A stretch of 64,000 nt of DNA, taken from positions 1 to 64,000 of the forward strand of contig NZ_CCXI01000141.1 of the NCBI RefSeq assembly GCF_000820705.1. Reading direction: 5' to 3'. The translations under genes were made by a program, and so were the position numbers. Every line of letters starts with the position of its first letter. Positions within the stretch are counted from its first letter, which is position 1. Shown here one piece after another: positions 44,756 to 54,254 of this stretch. The notes below the pieces were generated by a model that saw only the letters and a program-made list of their open reading frames with translations, ran no database searches and was not told the origin of the DNA. This stretch comes from Clostridium polynesiense. GTDB lineage: Bacteria; Bacillota; Clostridia; Clostridiales; Clostridiaceae.

Positions 44756-45328
44756 TTATATCTTCTCGATGATCCAATTATTATATTCAAAGCTTAATAT
44801 GCTTAATCCTCCGTTATATGAGGCAAACTTCCAATACAAATCTATATTACCGTCTAGTATATAGCAGTACATAAGTCTAATTATACCACCATGAGTAACT
44901 ATGAGTACATTTTCCCCAGGATTATTCTCAAGTTCCTTCATAAAGCTTGTTACCCTCTCGAAGGCTTGTACAACACTCTCTCCCTGAGGTATTATATACT
45001 CCTTCCAGGATTTTTGCCATTCTTCACATTCTTCAGGATATTTCTTTTGTATTTCATCATAAGTTTTATTATCAAATATTCCAAAGTTTAGTTCATTAAG
45101 CCTTTCATCCTGAATTTTATCCACGGTGCTGCATATTATATCCGCGGTGTCCTTGCACCGGTGAGTGCAGCTTAAATAAATTTTCTGAAAGGTAGTACCC
45201 CTTAAATCCTCTTTTAATTTCTCTGCCTGCTTTATCCCTTTATCTGTGAGCTGCGCTTCATACAAGCCGCAGTATCTCTTCTCCACATTGCTTATAGTTT
45301 CCCCATGTCTTACTAAAAATATCTTCAT
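44756..45328 (-). CDS. cobC: Histidine-phosphatase family protein, probably alpha-ribazole phosphatase
   Basis: 190 residues. Phosphoglycerate-mutase-like fold: FLVRHGETISN (catalytic His), the DxxxxELNFG block (DERLNELNFGIFDN, catalytic Glu) and VTHGGIIRL (second His). Being first in an operon with cobU and cobS points to CobC, which removes phosphate from alpha-ribazole or from cobalamin phosphate. The family has many other substrates, so the call rests on context. Confidence 0.82.
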   Translation of the reverse strand: MKIFLVRHGETISNVEKRYCGLYEAQLTDKGIKQAEKLKEDLRGTTFQKIYLSCTHRCKDTADIICSTVDKIQDERLNELNFGIFDNKTYDEIQKKYPEECEEWQKSWKEYIIPQGESVVQAFERVTSFMKELENNPGENVLIVTHGGIIRLMYCYILDGNIDLYWKFASYNGGLSILSFEYNNWIIEKI

Positions 45329-45414
45329 AACTATTCCCCTTTAATGTACTCTGTTTAAATTTATTTTACACTAAATATTAAAAAAATAGACTGAAAGCTA
45401 CACTTTAATTTATA

Positions 45415-46869
45415 TTATTTCTTCTTCACCCATACGGATAAAGAGCCTCCGTTTACGGTAAAACAGCCATTACCTTCTTCATCAATAGTTATAACTTCTT
45501 CCCTGTTTCCTAAAAAATCCATCCAGCATTCCCCTGCTCTATGCTTTCCTACATTCATCACCTTTTCTCCTTCATCACCATTGCTCATTATAACCGCTGC
45601 TCCTGAGTCCTCAAATTCCTCCTCCCCCATCCTTACCCATCCAATTACATTGGGATGATTCAGATAATCTTCCTGAAGTCCATAAGTGTAGTGCTTTCGA
45701 AGCTCCAAAAGCTTATAAAGCATTTCTCTTTTGCCTTCAATAGGCTCCTCTCCTGATATTCCATAATAGTCTCCGTAAAATACGCAGGGATACCCATCTT
45801 TCCTGAGAAGTATCAGGGCATAAGCTAAGGGTTTGAACCAATCCTCTACCCAGGACTCTAAAGACTGTCCAGGCTGTGAATCATGGTTGTCTACAAAGGT
45901 TACAGCATGAAGAGGATTATTTTCCACCAATGTACCATTAAAAATAGTGCTGAAATCGTAGTTTCTGCCTTCTTCTGCTGCCAGGCAGAAATTATAGTGT
46001 AAAGCCACGTCGAATAAATCCAGCCCATAATCCACATTATCTAAATGCTGCTGAAGAACACCAAGTTCTCCCCTCCAGTATTCTCCCACAGCATAAATTT
46101 CTTCTTTTTCAGTATTTTCCCTTACATACTTTAAAAAGTCCTTAATAAACCAATCATTTATATGTTTAATGGCATCTAGCCTGAAACCATCCAGATTAAG
46201 CTCGTTAACAACCCAGACTCCCCAATTTATGACCTCCTTATAAACCTCCGGATGCTTATAATCTATATCTGCAAACATCAAATAATCATAATTTCCAAAC
46301 TCATCGTCTACCTCATCTCCCCAGCCTTTGTTTTCACCTATTATCTTGTATATGGAGGATTTATCATTTTCAGCATTATAATCCGTACCGGTAAAATGGG
46401 TCCAATTCCATTTAAAATCTGAATACTTTTCACCTCTGCCGGAAAAATCAAACTTTGTCCAACCTTCTATTTCATAAGGCTTACTTAAAACTTCTTCCCT
46501 ATTGTCTACGGCAACCTCCTGAGCCATAAATCTTTCTGTGCCGTCAGCTCCGGCTTTATGATTTAAAACAACGTCGAGATAAACCTGAATACCATTATTG
46601 TGAAGCTCTTCAATAGCCTCTATAAGCTCTTCTTTTGTTCCGTATTTAGTTCTTACAGTTCCCTTTTGATTGAATTCGCCTAAATCATAAAGGTCATATA
46701 TTCCATACCCTGCATCCTCTTGTGTAAGTGCCTTAGTTGCCGGAGGAATCCAAACTGCAGAAACTCCTATTTCCGCTAAATGCTCCGCTTCATTCTTAAG
46801 TCCTTTCCAGTGATTACCATCATTAGGTACGTGCCATTCAAAAAATTGAAATAAAGTGTGATTAGCCAT
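45415..46869 (-). CDS. Cytoplasmic alpha-amylase, GH13
   Basis: 484 residues, no signal peptide, so starch or glycogen fragments are cut inside the cell. GH13 signatures: VYLDVVLNH (region I), GFRLDAIKH with nucleophile Asp232 (II), AVGEYW with Glu263 (III) and FVDNHDS with Asp329 (IV). The start FQFFEWHVPNDGNHW and the GH13_5 layout match the AmyS/liquefying-type group of bacterial amylases and E. coli AmyA. It is monocistronic, transcribed away from the DsbA-like gene. Confidence 0.93.
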   Translation of the reverse strand: MANHTLFQFFEWHVPNDGNHWKGLKNEAEHLAEIGVSAVWIPPATKALTQEDAGYGIYDLYDLGEFNQKGTVRTKYGTKEELIEAIEELHNNGIQVYLDVVLNHKAGADGTERFMAQEVAVDNREEVLSKPYEIEGWTKFDFSGRGEKYSDFKWNWTHFTGTDYNAENDKSSIYKIIGENKGWGDEVDDEFGNYDYLMFADIDYKHPEVYKEVINWGVWVVNELNLDGFRLDAIKHINDWFIKDFLKYVRENTEKEEIYAVGEYWRGELGVLQQHLDNVDYGLDLFDVALHYNFCLAAEEGRNYDFSTIFNGTLVENNPLHAVTFVDNHDSQPGQSLESWVEDWFKPLAYALILLRKDGYPCVFYGDYYGISGEEPIEGKREMLYKLLELRKHYTYGLQEDYLNHPNVIGWVRMGEEEFEDSGAAVIMSNGDEGEKVMNVGKHRAGECWMDFLGNREEVITIDEEGNGCFTVNGGSLSVWVKKK

Positions 46870-47191
46870 AAATAAACCTCCTTATGAAACAGCGTCACAA
46901 AAATAATAGTTTTATAAATGTATGATAAATAAGTTATATGAAATAATCAGCTTCTTAAATATATTAATTAAGAATAATACCTTATTCTATATCAAAGATG
47001 GTTAAAATGGTTAGTTATAATAAAAAATTTACACATGTATAAAAAATGTTACAATTTAAAGCCTTAATTTCTTAGATAATTTCCAAATACATTAACAATT
47101 CTTTAACTTTGGTTGTTGTAACCTTTTTGTGCTTGTAGAGGAATAACATTTCTCATATAATAACATTAATCATTTGAAAAGAGGGGATAGT
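46870..47191. other. Divergent intergenic region between amylase and DsbA-like genes
   Basis: AT-rich. A weak forward promoter TTTACA (47028-47033), 16 bases, TACAAT (47050-47055) could serve the DsbA-like gene. A small inverted repeat GGTT-N5-AACC lies at 47109-47121. I see no riboswitch, repeat copy or small open frame with a ribosome site. Confidence 0.4.
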
Positions 47192-47815
47192 ATGAAATAT
47201 AATATAAAGATATTTAGTGATTTTACATGTCCTTTCTGTTATTTAGGAAAAGGTATCGTCCGTGAACTTAAGAAAAATTTTATTATAGAAGATGAGTGGC
47301 TTGGATTTGAAGTGAATCCCGGCATTCCTGAAGATGGAATACCCTTATCACAATACTTTAAAGGGTTAGATACAAAGGATGTTCTTACTCCATTGAAAAA
47401 AAGAGCCAAACAATTCGGACTGCCCTTCCATGATGTAGAATACTTATATGATACCTCTTTAGCCTTAAAGGCTGCAGAGTATGCCAAAGAACAGCATAAA
47501 TATGATGAATTTTCACTGGAAGTTTTTAAAGCATATTTTTCAGATGGGCTTAATATAAGCAAAGAAGAGGTTTTAAAGGAAATAGCAGAAAAGGCAGGAC
47601 TTGATTCAACAGAAATGCTGATAAAAATAGAAACTGATGAATACCAAAGAAAAATAGATGAAAACCAGAATAAAGCCTCTATACATAATGTACAGAGCGT
47701 ACCTACATTTATCATAAATGATGAGTATAAATTAACCGGAGCACAGCCTTTAGAGGTTTTCGAAGGCTTGCTGCTGGAAATATACAACAATAAGGCTTTT
47801 AACAAAAAAGATTAA
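47192..47815 (+). CDS. DsbA-family (FrnE-like) thiol oxidoreductase
   Basis: 207 residues. Thioredoxin fold with the active-site CPFC in SDFTCPFCYLGKG, a helical insertion, and the cis-Pro region SVPTFIIND. It has no signal peptide, as in FrnE and related cytoplasmic proteins sometimes labelled 2-hydroxychromene-2-carboxylate isomerase. Probably a disulfide isomerase or oxidoreductase. ATG at 47192 has GAGGGG five bases upstream; a TTG start 18 bases earlier is less likely. Confidence 0.87.
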   Translation: MKYNIKIFSDFTCPFCYLGKGIVRELKKNFIIEDEWLGFEVNPGIPEDGIPLSQYFKGLDTKDVLTPLKKRAKQFGLPFHDVEYLYDTSLALKAAEYAKEQHKYDEFSLEVFKAYFSDGLNISKEEVLKEIAEKAGLDSTEMLIKIETDEYQRKIDENQNKASIHNVQSVPTFIINDEYKLTGAQPLEVFEGLLLEIYNNKAFNKKD

Positions 47816-47828
47816 TATTAAATTCTTT

Positions 47829-47866
47829 AAGCTGTGAGAAGATTATATTTCTCACAGCTTTTTTGT
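47829..47866 (+). terminator. Terminator after the DsbA-like gene
   Basis: AAGCTGTGAGAA, GATTATAT, TTCTCACAGCTT and TTTTG: an 11 to 12-bp stem with six T. Confidence 0.92.
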
Positions 47867-47921
47867 TGTCCAAATTACACACTTTTGAATATTATGAATT
47901 AGTAAGAAAGGAGAGGATACA

Positions 47922-49471
47922 ATGCCCAGTTTTGATGAATATGTGCTTAACATTAAAGCGCCTAAACAAAAAGAAAAGCAGGCGGTAGCTTTATCTGAGA
48001 AACCTGTCTCTCCTGAATTAGAAGCAACTTCAGGAGCAGAGGAGGTTCTGAAGCCTTTAAATCCTCAGAATAATATTAAATCTGACGTTATATTAAATTT
48101 AGATAAATTCCAAAATTCAAATTCTATTTTCGGGATTGTAAGTAAAGAAGACGGCAGTGCTCTAATGGATGCTTCTGTTGATCTTATGACTTTCACAAAG
48201 GAGGGATTAAAATCACTTAAAAGCACTTCTACAAGCGACCAGGGACAATACTTATTTTCTCAGCTTAATAATGGAGAATATCTAGTTCAGGTTTGTAAAC
48301 CAGGATATATTACAGCAAACAGTGCTCAAATTACTTTAAGAGGTAATCAGAGCCTCTCAGAAAACATTCTCCTTAAAATAGATTCCAAAGCTTATACTGC
48401 TGATCTGGGAGGGAAAATTACTGATGGGGAAACCGGCCTTCCCATTGATAATATAATAGTAGCACTATATTCTATAATAAACAGCAGAGAAATACTTATA
48501 AAATCAACCCTGACAAATAATCAGGGGATGTACAGCTTCTCACTGCTTCCTCCGGGAGATTACAGGATAAAAGCTGCCTCTTTCAGAAAGGATGATGCTT
48601 GATCATGAGCAAAAAGAATTATTATCTTGGCAGCAGTGAAATTTTTTCCCTAAAACCCGGTGAAAACTACAACTGCAGCCTAACCCTCGAAGAATGTAAA
48701 ACTAAATATAACACTATAGTTGTAGGCCGGGTGCTGCAGGGGGTAAATCCTTTGGAGGAAGCCCTTATCTTAATAACAAATAAAGAATCGAAGGTGCTTT
48801 ATGAGACATATTCAGACTCCAACGGCATATTTTTGTTCAAAGAAATAGTTCCTAAAGGGGATTATAGGATTGTTGCCTCCTGCCCTTGCTATAAGACCTC
48901 AGAGCCTCAAAACGTCTCTATAGTAGAAAATACCCCTGTAAAAGTATATTTCAATTTAAAGGAGGATGCCTCCAGTGCTCGGGGAATTATTTACGGTACT
49001 GTAAAGGAAGCATTTACCGGAAATGCAGTGGTAAATGCTAGAATATATTTAAATTATAAAAATAGAAATATAAAATCCTCCGATAGTATTTCTAATTCTA
49101 AAGGAGAATACATCATTTACAATATACTTCCCGGTGAATATATTCTTCAGGCCGAATTTGAAAATTATCAGCCTTCACCTCCTATCAGCATAAAAATTGA
49201 GGAAAAGAATAAAATCCCCGTAGATATAATATTAAATAATAGTCCCGGCGTTACCGGCAGTATAACTGATGTAATAAAAGGTCCTCTACCACAGGAAAGC
49301 GCTGTGCCAGTATTTTTATATGAGCTAAGGGACAATAAAGAAATATTAAAAGAGATTCAAACCACCAATAGCGAAGGTCTATATGTATTTTCAAATTTAG
49401 GTCCCGGAATATACAAAGTAAAAGCAAACCTATTAACTCAAGGAGAATACGAAAAGGAATTTACCCTGTAA
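47922..49471 (+). pseudogene. Cytoplasmic multi-domain protein of CarboxypepD_reg/CnaB-like beta-sandwich repeats, apparently split by one missing base
   Basis: The first part (47922-48602, 226 residues) ends in RKDDA; the second (48599-49471, 290 residues) opens at an overlapping TTG with no ribosome site. One extra T in GCTTGATC would join them as RKDDALIMSKKNYYLG, giving ~517 residues. Five domains follow one pattern: G-x-V/I ... A-x-V ... S-x-x-G-x-Y-x-F ... L-x-x-G-x-Y-x-V/I-x-A. The first ~60 residues are Lys/Glu-rich. There is no signal peptide, membrane anchor or LPXTG, which is unusual for such domains. Function unknown; spore-coat or scaffold roles are guesses. Confidence 0.65.
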
Positions 49472-49556
49472 GTAACGGCAACTACGAAATGCCTCTACCA
49501 CAGAGGAGTAGTAAAAAGAACTTAACCTATAATAAATAAAGAGATTAACCTTAATA

Positions 49557-49617
49557 ATAAAAGAGATGCTGCTATCTAGTGAACTTAACAGAGCACTATA
49601 TACAGCATCTCTTTTAT
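49557..49617. terminator. Bidirectional terminator between convergent genes
   Basis: AAAAGAGATGCTG and CAGCATCTCTTTT form a 13-bp stem; inside, TAGTG/CACTA adds a second helix. Both strands end in TTTTATTATT. Confidence 0.9.
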
Positions 49618-49633
49618 TATTTAAAATTAGCTT

Positions 49634-50983
49634 TTATCTTCTTCCCTTGGCTTTTCCTTTTCCACTGTTTCCTTTATTTTTCTTACTATTCCTATCTTCA
49701 TCATCATCCTCTTCATCATCATCCTCATCCTCTGACTTAGAAGAGGTCTTAACCACTACTTTCACTTCCTCCTTTGCCTTAACCTCGCCGCTGGCATTTC
49801 CATCAGCCTTATTTTCTGCAGGCGGAGCAGCCTCTTCACCGGCATTTACTTTTTCTTCAGACTTATCTTCCTCAGGCGGAGCAGTTTCTTCCTTTGCTGC
49901 TACCGAAGCTGCATTAACAGAAGTATTTTGCACCGGAGCTTTAGAGGAATCAGAATATTTATTTCTGCTTATATTAGATATAAGTGCTATTGATGAAGCG
50001 GACAGTATCAGTGTAATGAGAATTATAGTTCCTATGATCTTTTTAGCATATTTATTTGAATTGACATTTCCTTTAAATGAGTTAATATTTCCGGAGATTT
50101 GTGCTCCTACCTGGGTATCTGCATTTGCCTCATCTATATTTTGAGGAATTCTATAAAACTTTATGGTATTGCCTCCATCCATACTGTTAGCTTTAGATAA
50201 AACTGCATAATCCTCTGTAAAATCCCTGGCAGAAAGTAAATCCCCCTTAAATTCTTCTATAGATTTATATCTATCCCTTGGGTTTATCTGTAGAGATTTT
50301 CTTATAATATATTTATATTTGCTGTTCATATCTTCAGGATAAGTAGAGTCCTTAACAGGTTCCAATATGTTAGAGGGACTTTTACCAAAGAACATAAAGT
50401 ACATCACTGCACCTAAACCATATATGTCCGTAGAGGTAGTAGTTTGCTCTTCTCCATACTGCTCAGGAGCTGCATATCCAAGTGATCCCATATAAACTGT
50501 ATCTTTCATTTCTTCAGGCCTATATTCTCTGGAAATTCCAAAGTCTACAAGTACAATTTCTCCATTTGGTTTAAGCATTATATTAGAAGGCTTTAAGTCT
50601 CTGTATATTATTGGAGGATTAAGATTATGAAGATAACTTAAAATATCACTTAAATCTAAAATTATTCTTTCAATTTCTAATTCCCCTAGTTTACCATTAT
50701 CGATCTTATTTTTTAAAGTTTCTCCTTTTATATAATCTTCAATCATATATAAGGTATCCCCTTCTTCATAGGTATCAAGTATATTGGGAATCCCTTTGTG
50801 CCTTAAATCTTTTAATATTCCTGGTTCTGCTAAATAATGTTCGTTTTCTTTATTTAAAGCTTTAACCGCCACGAGCTTTCCTGTACCGCTGCAGCTGCAA
50901 AGATATACCGTTCCCATTCCACCTTTACCCAGAAGTTTTTCAACTTTATATTTATCCCCAATCACTTGTCCGATTTTAAGCAT
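49634..50983 (-). CDS. Membrane Ser/Thr protein kinase with an acidic-basic extracellular tail
   Basis: 449 residues. Kinase domain (about 1-270): GKGGMGTVYLC (glycine loop), VAVKAL (Lys), IYRDLKPSNIM (catalytic loop), DFGISRE and GYAAPEQY. One membrane helix (IIGTIILITLILSASSIALIS) near 330-350 is followed by an outside region of Ala/Glu/Lys-rich sequence. It ends in an Asp/Glu run (EDEDDDEEDDDED) and then a Lys/Gly/Asn-rich tail. PASTA domains, usual in PrkC, are absent, so the signal sensed differs. ATG at 50983 has AGGAGGTG five bases upstream. The antisense Ser-rich frame here is a shadow of the acidic run. Confidence 0.87.
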   Translation of the reverse strand: MLKIGQVIGDKYKVEKLLGKGGMGTVYLCSCSGTGKLVAVKALNKENEHYLAEPGILKDLRHKGIPNILDTYEEGDTLYMIEDYIKGETLKNKIDNGKLGELEIERIILDLSDILSYLHNLNPPIIYRDLKPSNIMLKPNGEIVLVDFGISREYRPEEMKDTVYMGSLGYAAPEQYGEEQTTTSTDIYGLGAVMYFMFFGKSPSNILEPVKDSTYPEDMNSKYKYIIRKSLQINPRDRYKSIEEFKGDLLSARDFTEDYAVLSKANSMDGGNTIKFYRIPQNIDEANADTQVGAQISGNINSFKGNVNSNKYAKKIIGTIILITLILSASSIALISNISRNKYSDSSKAPVQNTSVNAASVAAKEETAPPEEDKSEEKVNAGEEAAPPAENKADGNASGEVKAKEEVKVVVKTSSKSEDEDDDEEDDDEDRNSKKNKGNSGKGKAKGRR

Positions 50984-51257
50984 TAAAACACCTCCTGTTA
51001 CACTTAATTTCAAAACAATATAGTGTATGTTTATTTTATCTTATTTATTAGATTTTGTAAGTATTTAGAAAATAAATAATATATTAATGGTTAACTTCTG
51101 CTTAATGGTTGTGAAGCCTTAAAAAGAATTTTTAAAGGTAAATTTCACTAAAACACACTAAATATATATATTATCTTATAAAATCGGAGCAGGGATATAG
51201 CTGTATAGTGACAAAAAGAATTTATTTTTTTCACAATGTTAATATATTATATTTCAA

Positions 51258-51293
51258 AGATAAAAGAAAAGAGACCCAAAATGGCCTCTTTTA
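51258..51293 (-). terminator. Terminator after the P-type ATPase
   Basis: The reverse strand reads AAAAGAGGCC, ATTTT, GGGTCTCTTTT and CTTTTATC: a 10-bp stem with one G-U pair. The rest of 51014-51339 is AT-rich; it should hold the kinase promoter, but I see none that is convincing. Confidence 0.8.
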
Positions 51294-51339
51294 CTTTATT
51301 TTAAACTGATTATTTATGAATAAATATTTTTTATGACAT

Positions 51340-54003
51340 TTATTCTTTATCTTTAGCTCTCTTAAATATCTTAATTATTTCATTAGCTATTAAAGGAACT
51401 ACAGCCAATGCGGAAACTATAATCCAGTCACTCATTATCAGGTCATTAACATTAAATACATTTGCAAGGAATGGAACAGTGATTACTATATCCTGAAGGA
51501 ATATACCCACTGCAATAGCTCCTAAAAGATATTTATTGGTAAATAAACCTATTGAGAAAATGCTCTTCTTATCGTTTCTAAGGTTAAGTGAATGTATAAG
51601 CTGAGAAACACTTAAAACTATAAACGCCATAGTCTGTGCATGTATCAAAGCGCTACCCTTCAATACATCAGGTGATAAAGCAGCAAATCCTCTAAGTCCG
51701 GTTTCCTCTACAGCGCCTATATAGAAGGCTGCAAGGGTTAAAGCACCAATAAGTACACCATTAAATATCATAAAGGTAAGAGATCCTTTAAACAGGCTTT
51801 CTTTCGCAGATCTTGGCTTATTTTTCATAACATCCGGGTCACCTGGATCCATTCCCAAGGATAAAGCAGGAAGGGTATCAGTAATTAAGTTAACCCAAAG
51901 TATATGAATAGGCTCTAAAGGAGCTGCCCAGCCCAGGAGTATAGCAAAGAATAAAGCAGCTATTTCTCCTATGTTACAGGATAATAAGAAAGTAATTGAC
52001 TTTTTGATATTAGCAAAAATGTTTCTTCCCTCTTCTACCGCCTGGATTATGGTGGAGAAGTTATCATCGGTAAGTACCATATCAGCAGCACCTTTTGCAA
52101 CGTCTGTACCGGTTATACCCATAGCAACACCGATATCTGCTGCTTTAAGGGAAGGTGCATCATTAACTCCGTCTCCAGTCATGGATACTATGTTGTCATT
52201 AGCTTTGAAAGCTTTAACGATTCTAACCTTATGCTCAGGAGAAACTCTGGCAAATACTCTTAAATCCTTAACTCTGTTTGTCAATTCTTCATCAGTGATA
52301 TTATCAAGTTCTGTACCTGATATACTCTGTTTTTCTTCATCTGCTATACCTAACTCCTTAGCTATTGCCAAAGCAGTCTTTTTATGGTCACCGGTTATCA
52401 TTATAGTAGTGATACCTGCTTTTTTACATGTCTCTATAGAATCTTTAACCTCTTCTCTAGGAGGATCTATCATACCTACAAGTCCTATAACCACTAAGTC
52501 CTTTTCTATGTCTTCAGGCTCTATTTCATGGGTAGGAACTTCTCTGAAAGCAAATCCAAGAACTCTTAAAGCATCCTCAGACATGGAGTTAGATGCATCC
52601 ATTATTTCTTTTTTAATTTCTTCTGTAAGAGGTTTTATTTCCCCATTTAGATATAAACCTTTAGATATTTGTAAAATATTATCTATTGCACCCTTAGTCA
52701 TTATAAGATGCTTATCTCCATAATGATTTATGGTACTCATGAGCTTTCTGTCTGAATCGAAAGGCAGCTCATTATTTCTGTTATGCTCCTTGTTTAACGC
52801 TTCCTTTGTTATTCCATAATTTATAGCTAAATCCAAAAGTGCGATTTCTGTAGGGTCTCCGGTTTTGGAATCCTTATTTGAAGTAGCATCGTTACACAGG
52901 GTCATATTTTCTAAAAATAGTTTTTCTACATCGTCATTTATATCAACTTCGCCGCTGTTTTTAAGCTTTCCGTTAACATATACCTTTGTAACTGTCATTT
53001 TGTTTTGAGTAAGGGTACCTGTCTTATCTGAACATACTACATTAACAGCTCCTAAGGTTTCCACTGCAGGAAGCTTTCTTACTATGGCATTATGCTTAAC
53101 CATTCTCTGTACGCCGATAGCAAGGACTATAGCAACAATAGCAGGAAGTCCTTCAGGGATTGCAGCAACTGCCAGTGATATAGCTGTAAGGAACATTTCA
53201 AAAAGATCTCTCTTTTGAATGATTGCTATACCAAACATCAATACACAAATAACTAAGGCAGCAATTCCAAGAAGCTTACCTATTTCAGCAAGTTTCTTTT
53301 GAAGAGGAGTCTGTTCATCAACATTCTGCTCCAGCATCTTAGCGATTTTACCTATTTGAGTTCCCATTCCTGTAGCTATGGCTATACCTTCTCCACGTCC
53401 ATAAGTAACTAATGTGGACATGAATGCCATATTTTTTTGATCTCCCAAAGCAACATCAGTATCATTTAAAACCATTCCTGCATCTTTATCTACAGGTACA
53501 GATTCTCCGGTTAATGCTGATTCTTCCACCTTAAGGTTTGCAGAGCTTATAAGTCTTAAATCACAGGGTACATATCTTCCAGCATCCAGTATTACTATAT
53601 CTCCTGGAACGATATTTTTTGAATCCACCTCAAAGGTATCTCCATTTCTTCTTACGTAAGCTTTTGGAGTGGACATTTGCTTTAATGCTTCCATAGCCTT
53701 TTCAGCCTTGGATTCCTGAGCTACTCCAATCACCGCATTCAATACTATTACTATGGTGATTATTATCGCTTCGTTTATCTCTCCGGTAAAGCCTGAAATT
53801 AATGCAGCTACCACCAGAATATAGATTAAAGGGTCGTTTAACTGAGCGATAAAAAGTTGAAGTATTGACTTTTTCTTTTGAGTAGTAAGCTGGTTTTCAC
53901 CATACTTTTCCAACCTGGCATTTACTTCTTCTGTAGATAGTCCTGTTTGCGGATCAACGTTAAACTCTTTAAGTGCTTTATCTACATTTTCGTTGTAATA
54001 CAT
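51340..54003 (-). CDS. Calcium-type cation-transporting P-type ATPase (P2A)
   Basis: 887 residues. N-terminal cation-ATPase domain (LSTEEVNARLEKYGENQL), TGES actuator motif in ALTGESVPVDK, PEGLPAIV in helix 4, phosphorylation site CSDKTGTLTQNKM, TGDHKKTA, and GDGVNDAPSLKAADIGVAMG. It is the SERCA/PMR1-like layout that exports Ca2+ (some members also Mn2+). The upstream yybP-ykoY riboswitch suggests a manganese link. ATG at 54003 has AAGGAGG eight bases upstream; the open frame continues upstream into the riboswitch terminator and is not translated. Confidence 0.93.
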   Translation of the reverse strand: MYYNENVDKALKEFNVDPQTGLSTEEVNARLEKYGENQLTTQKKKSILQLFIAQLNDPLIYILVVAALISGFTGEINEAIIITIVIVLNAVIGVAQESKAEKAMEALKQMSTPKAYVRRNGDTFEVDSKNIVPGDIVILDAGRYVPCDLRLISSANLKVEESALTGESVPVDKDAGMVLNDTDVALGDQKNMAFMSTLVTYGRGEGIAIATGMGTQIGKIAKMLEQNVDEQTPLQKKLAEIGKLLGIAALVICVLMFGIAIIQKRDLFEMFLTAISLAVAAIPEGLPAIVAIVLAIGVQRMVKHNAIVRKLPAVETLGAVNVVCSDKTGTLTQNKMTVTKVYVNGKLKNSGEVDINDDVEKLFLENMTLCNDATSNKDSKTGDPTEIALLDLAINYGITKEALNKEHNRNNELPFDSDRKLMSTINHYGDKHLIMTKGAIDNILQISKGLYLNGEIKPLTEEIKKEIMDASNSMSEDALRVLGFAFREVPTHEIEPEDIEKDLVVIGLVGMIDPPREEVKDSIETCKKAGITTIMITGDHKKTALAIAKELGIADEEKQSISGTELDNITDEELTNRVKDLRVFARVSPEHKVRIVKAFKANDNIVSMTGDGVNDAPSLKAADIGVAMGITGTDVAKGAADMVLTDDNFSTIIQAVEEGRNIFANIKKSITFLLSCNIGEIAALFFAILLGWAAPLEPIHILWVNLITDTLPALSLGMDPGDPDVMKNKPRSAKESLFKGSLTFMIFNGVLIGALTLAAFYIGAVEETGLRGFAALSPDVLKGSALIHAQTMAFIVLSVSQLIHSLNLRNDKKSIFSIGLFTNKYLLGAIAVGIFLQDIVITVPFLANVFNVNDLIMSDWIIVSALAVVPLIANEIIKIFKRAKDKE

Positions 54004-54063
54004 GAACTTATCCTCCTTATTAGAACATTTTAAGCATACCTTATAAAAATTATTAATGACAAC

Positions 54064-54176
54064 AAAAAGACCTTTGCACTGAAACTCCCAGCGCAAAGGT
54101 CTTGCATCTTAGTAATCATCCGGGATTAATCCGTAGTGACGAATGATTAACGCAGTGAGCGTATGCTACTCCCCTT
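54064..54176 (-). promoter_or_regulatory. yybP-ykoY (manganese) riboswitch with terminator
   Basis: The reverse strand begins GGGGAGTAGCATACGC, includes CGTCACTACGG and a second internal stem, and ends GATGCAAGACCTTTGC with the complement GCAAAGGTC followed by TTTTTGTT (54064-54069). This is the family layout: a conserved GGGGAGUAGC opening and a terminator stem. Members bind Mn2+ and turn on exporters; calcium-type P-ATPases are frequent targets. Confidence 0.9.
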
Positions 54177-54184
54177 ATAGATTT

Positions 54185-54212
54185 ATTTTACAGCATTTAT
54201 AGTGCATGTCAA
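54185..54212 (-). promoter_or_regulatory. Sigma-A promoter of the riboswitch-ATPase transcript
   Basis: On the reverse strand TTGACA (54207-54212), 16 bases, TAAAAT (54185-54190); the start would be near 54178, at the riboswitch edge. Confidence 0.75.
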
Positions 54213-54254
54213 TATGCATTATGCTTAATTAACAAATTTTATAAACTAAGTTAA

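Noticed and set aside
47239-47805. Reverse 188-codon open frame
   Set aside because: Antisense to the DsbA-like gene, Ser/Phe-rich and without a ribosome site.
49566-50144. Forward 192-codon open frame with a long Ser run
   Set aside because: It is the antisense of the acidic tail of the Ser/Thr kinase (GAT/GAA repeats read as Ser codons). It has no ribosome site and the kinase on the other strand is certain.
51971-52723. Forward 250-codon open frame
   Set aside because: Antisense to conserved P-type ATPase motifs; no ribosome site and no family resemblance.
54004-54096. N-terminal extension of the P-type ATPase
   Set aside because: It overlaps the riboswitch terminator; the ATG at 54003 has a strong ribosome site and matches the family start.
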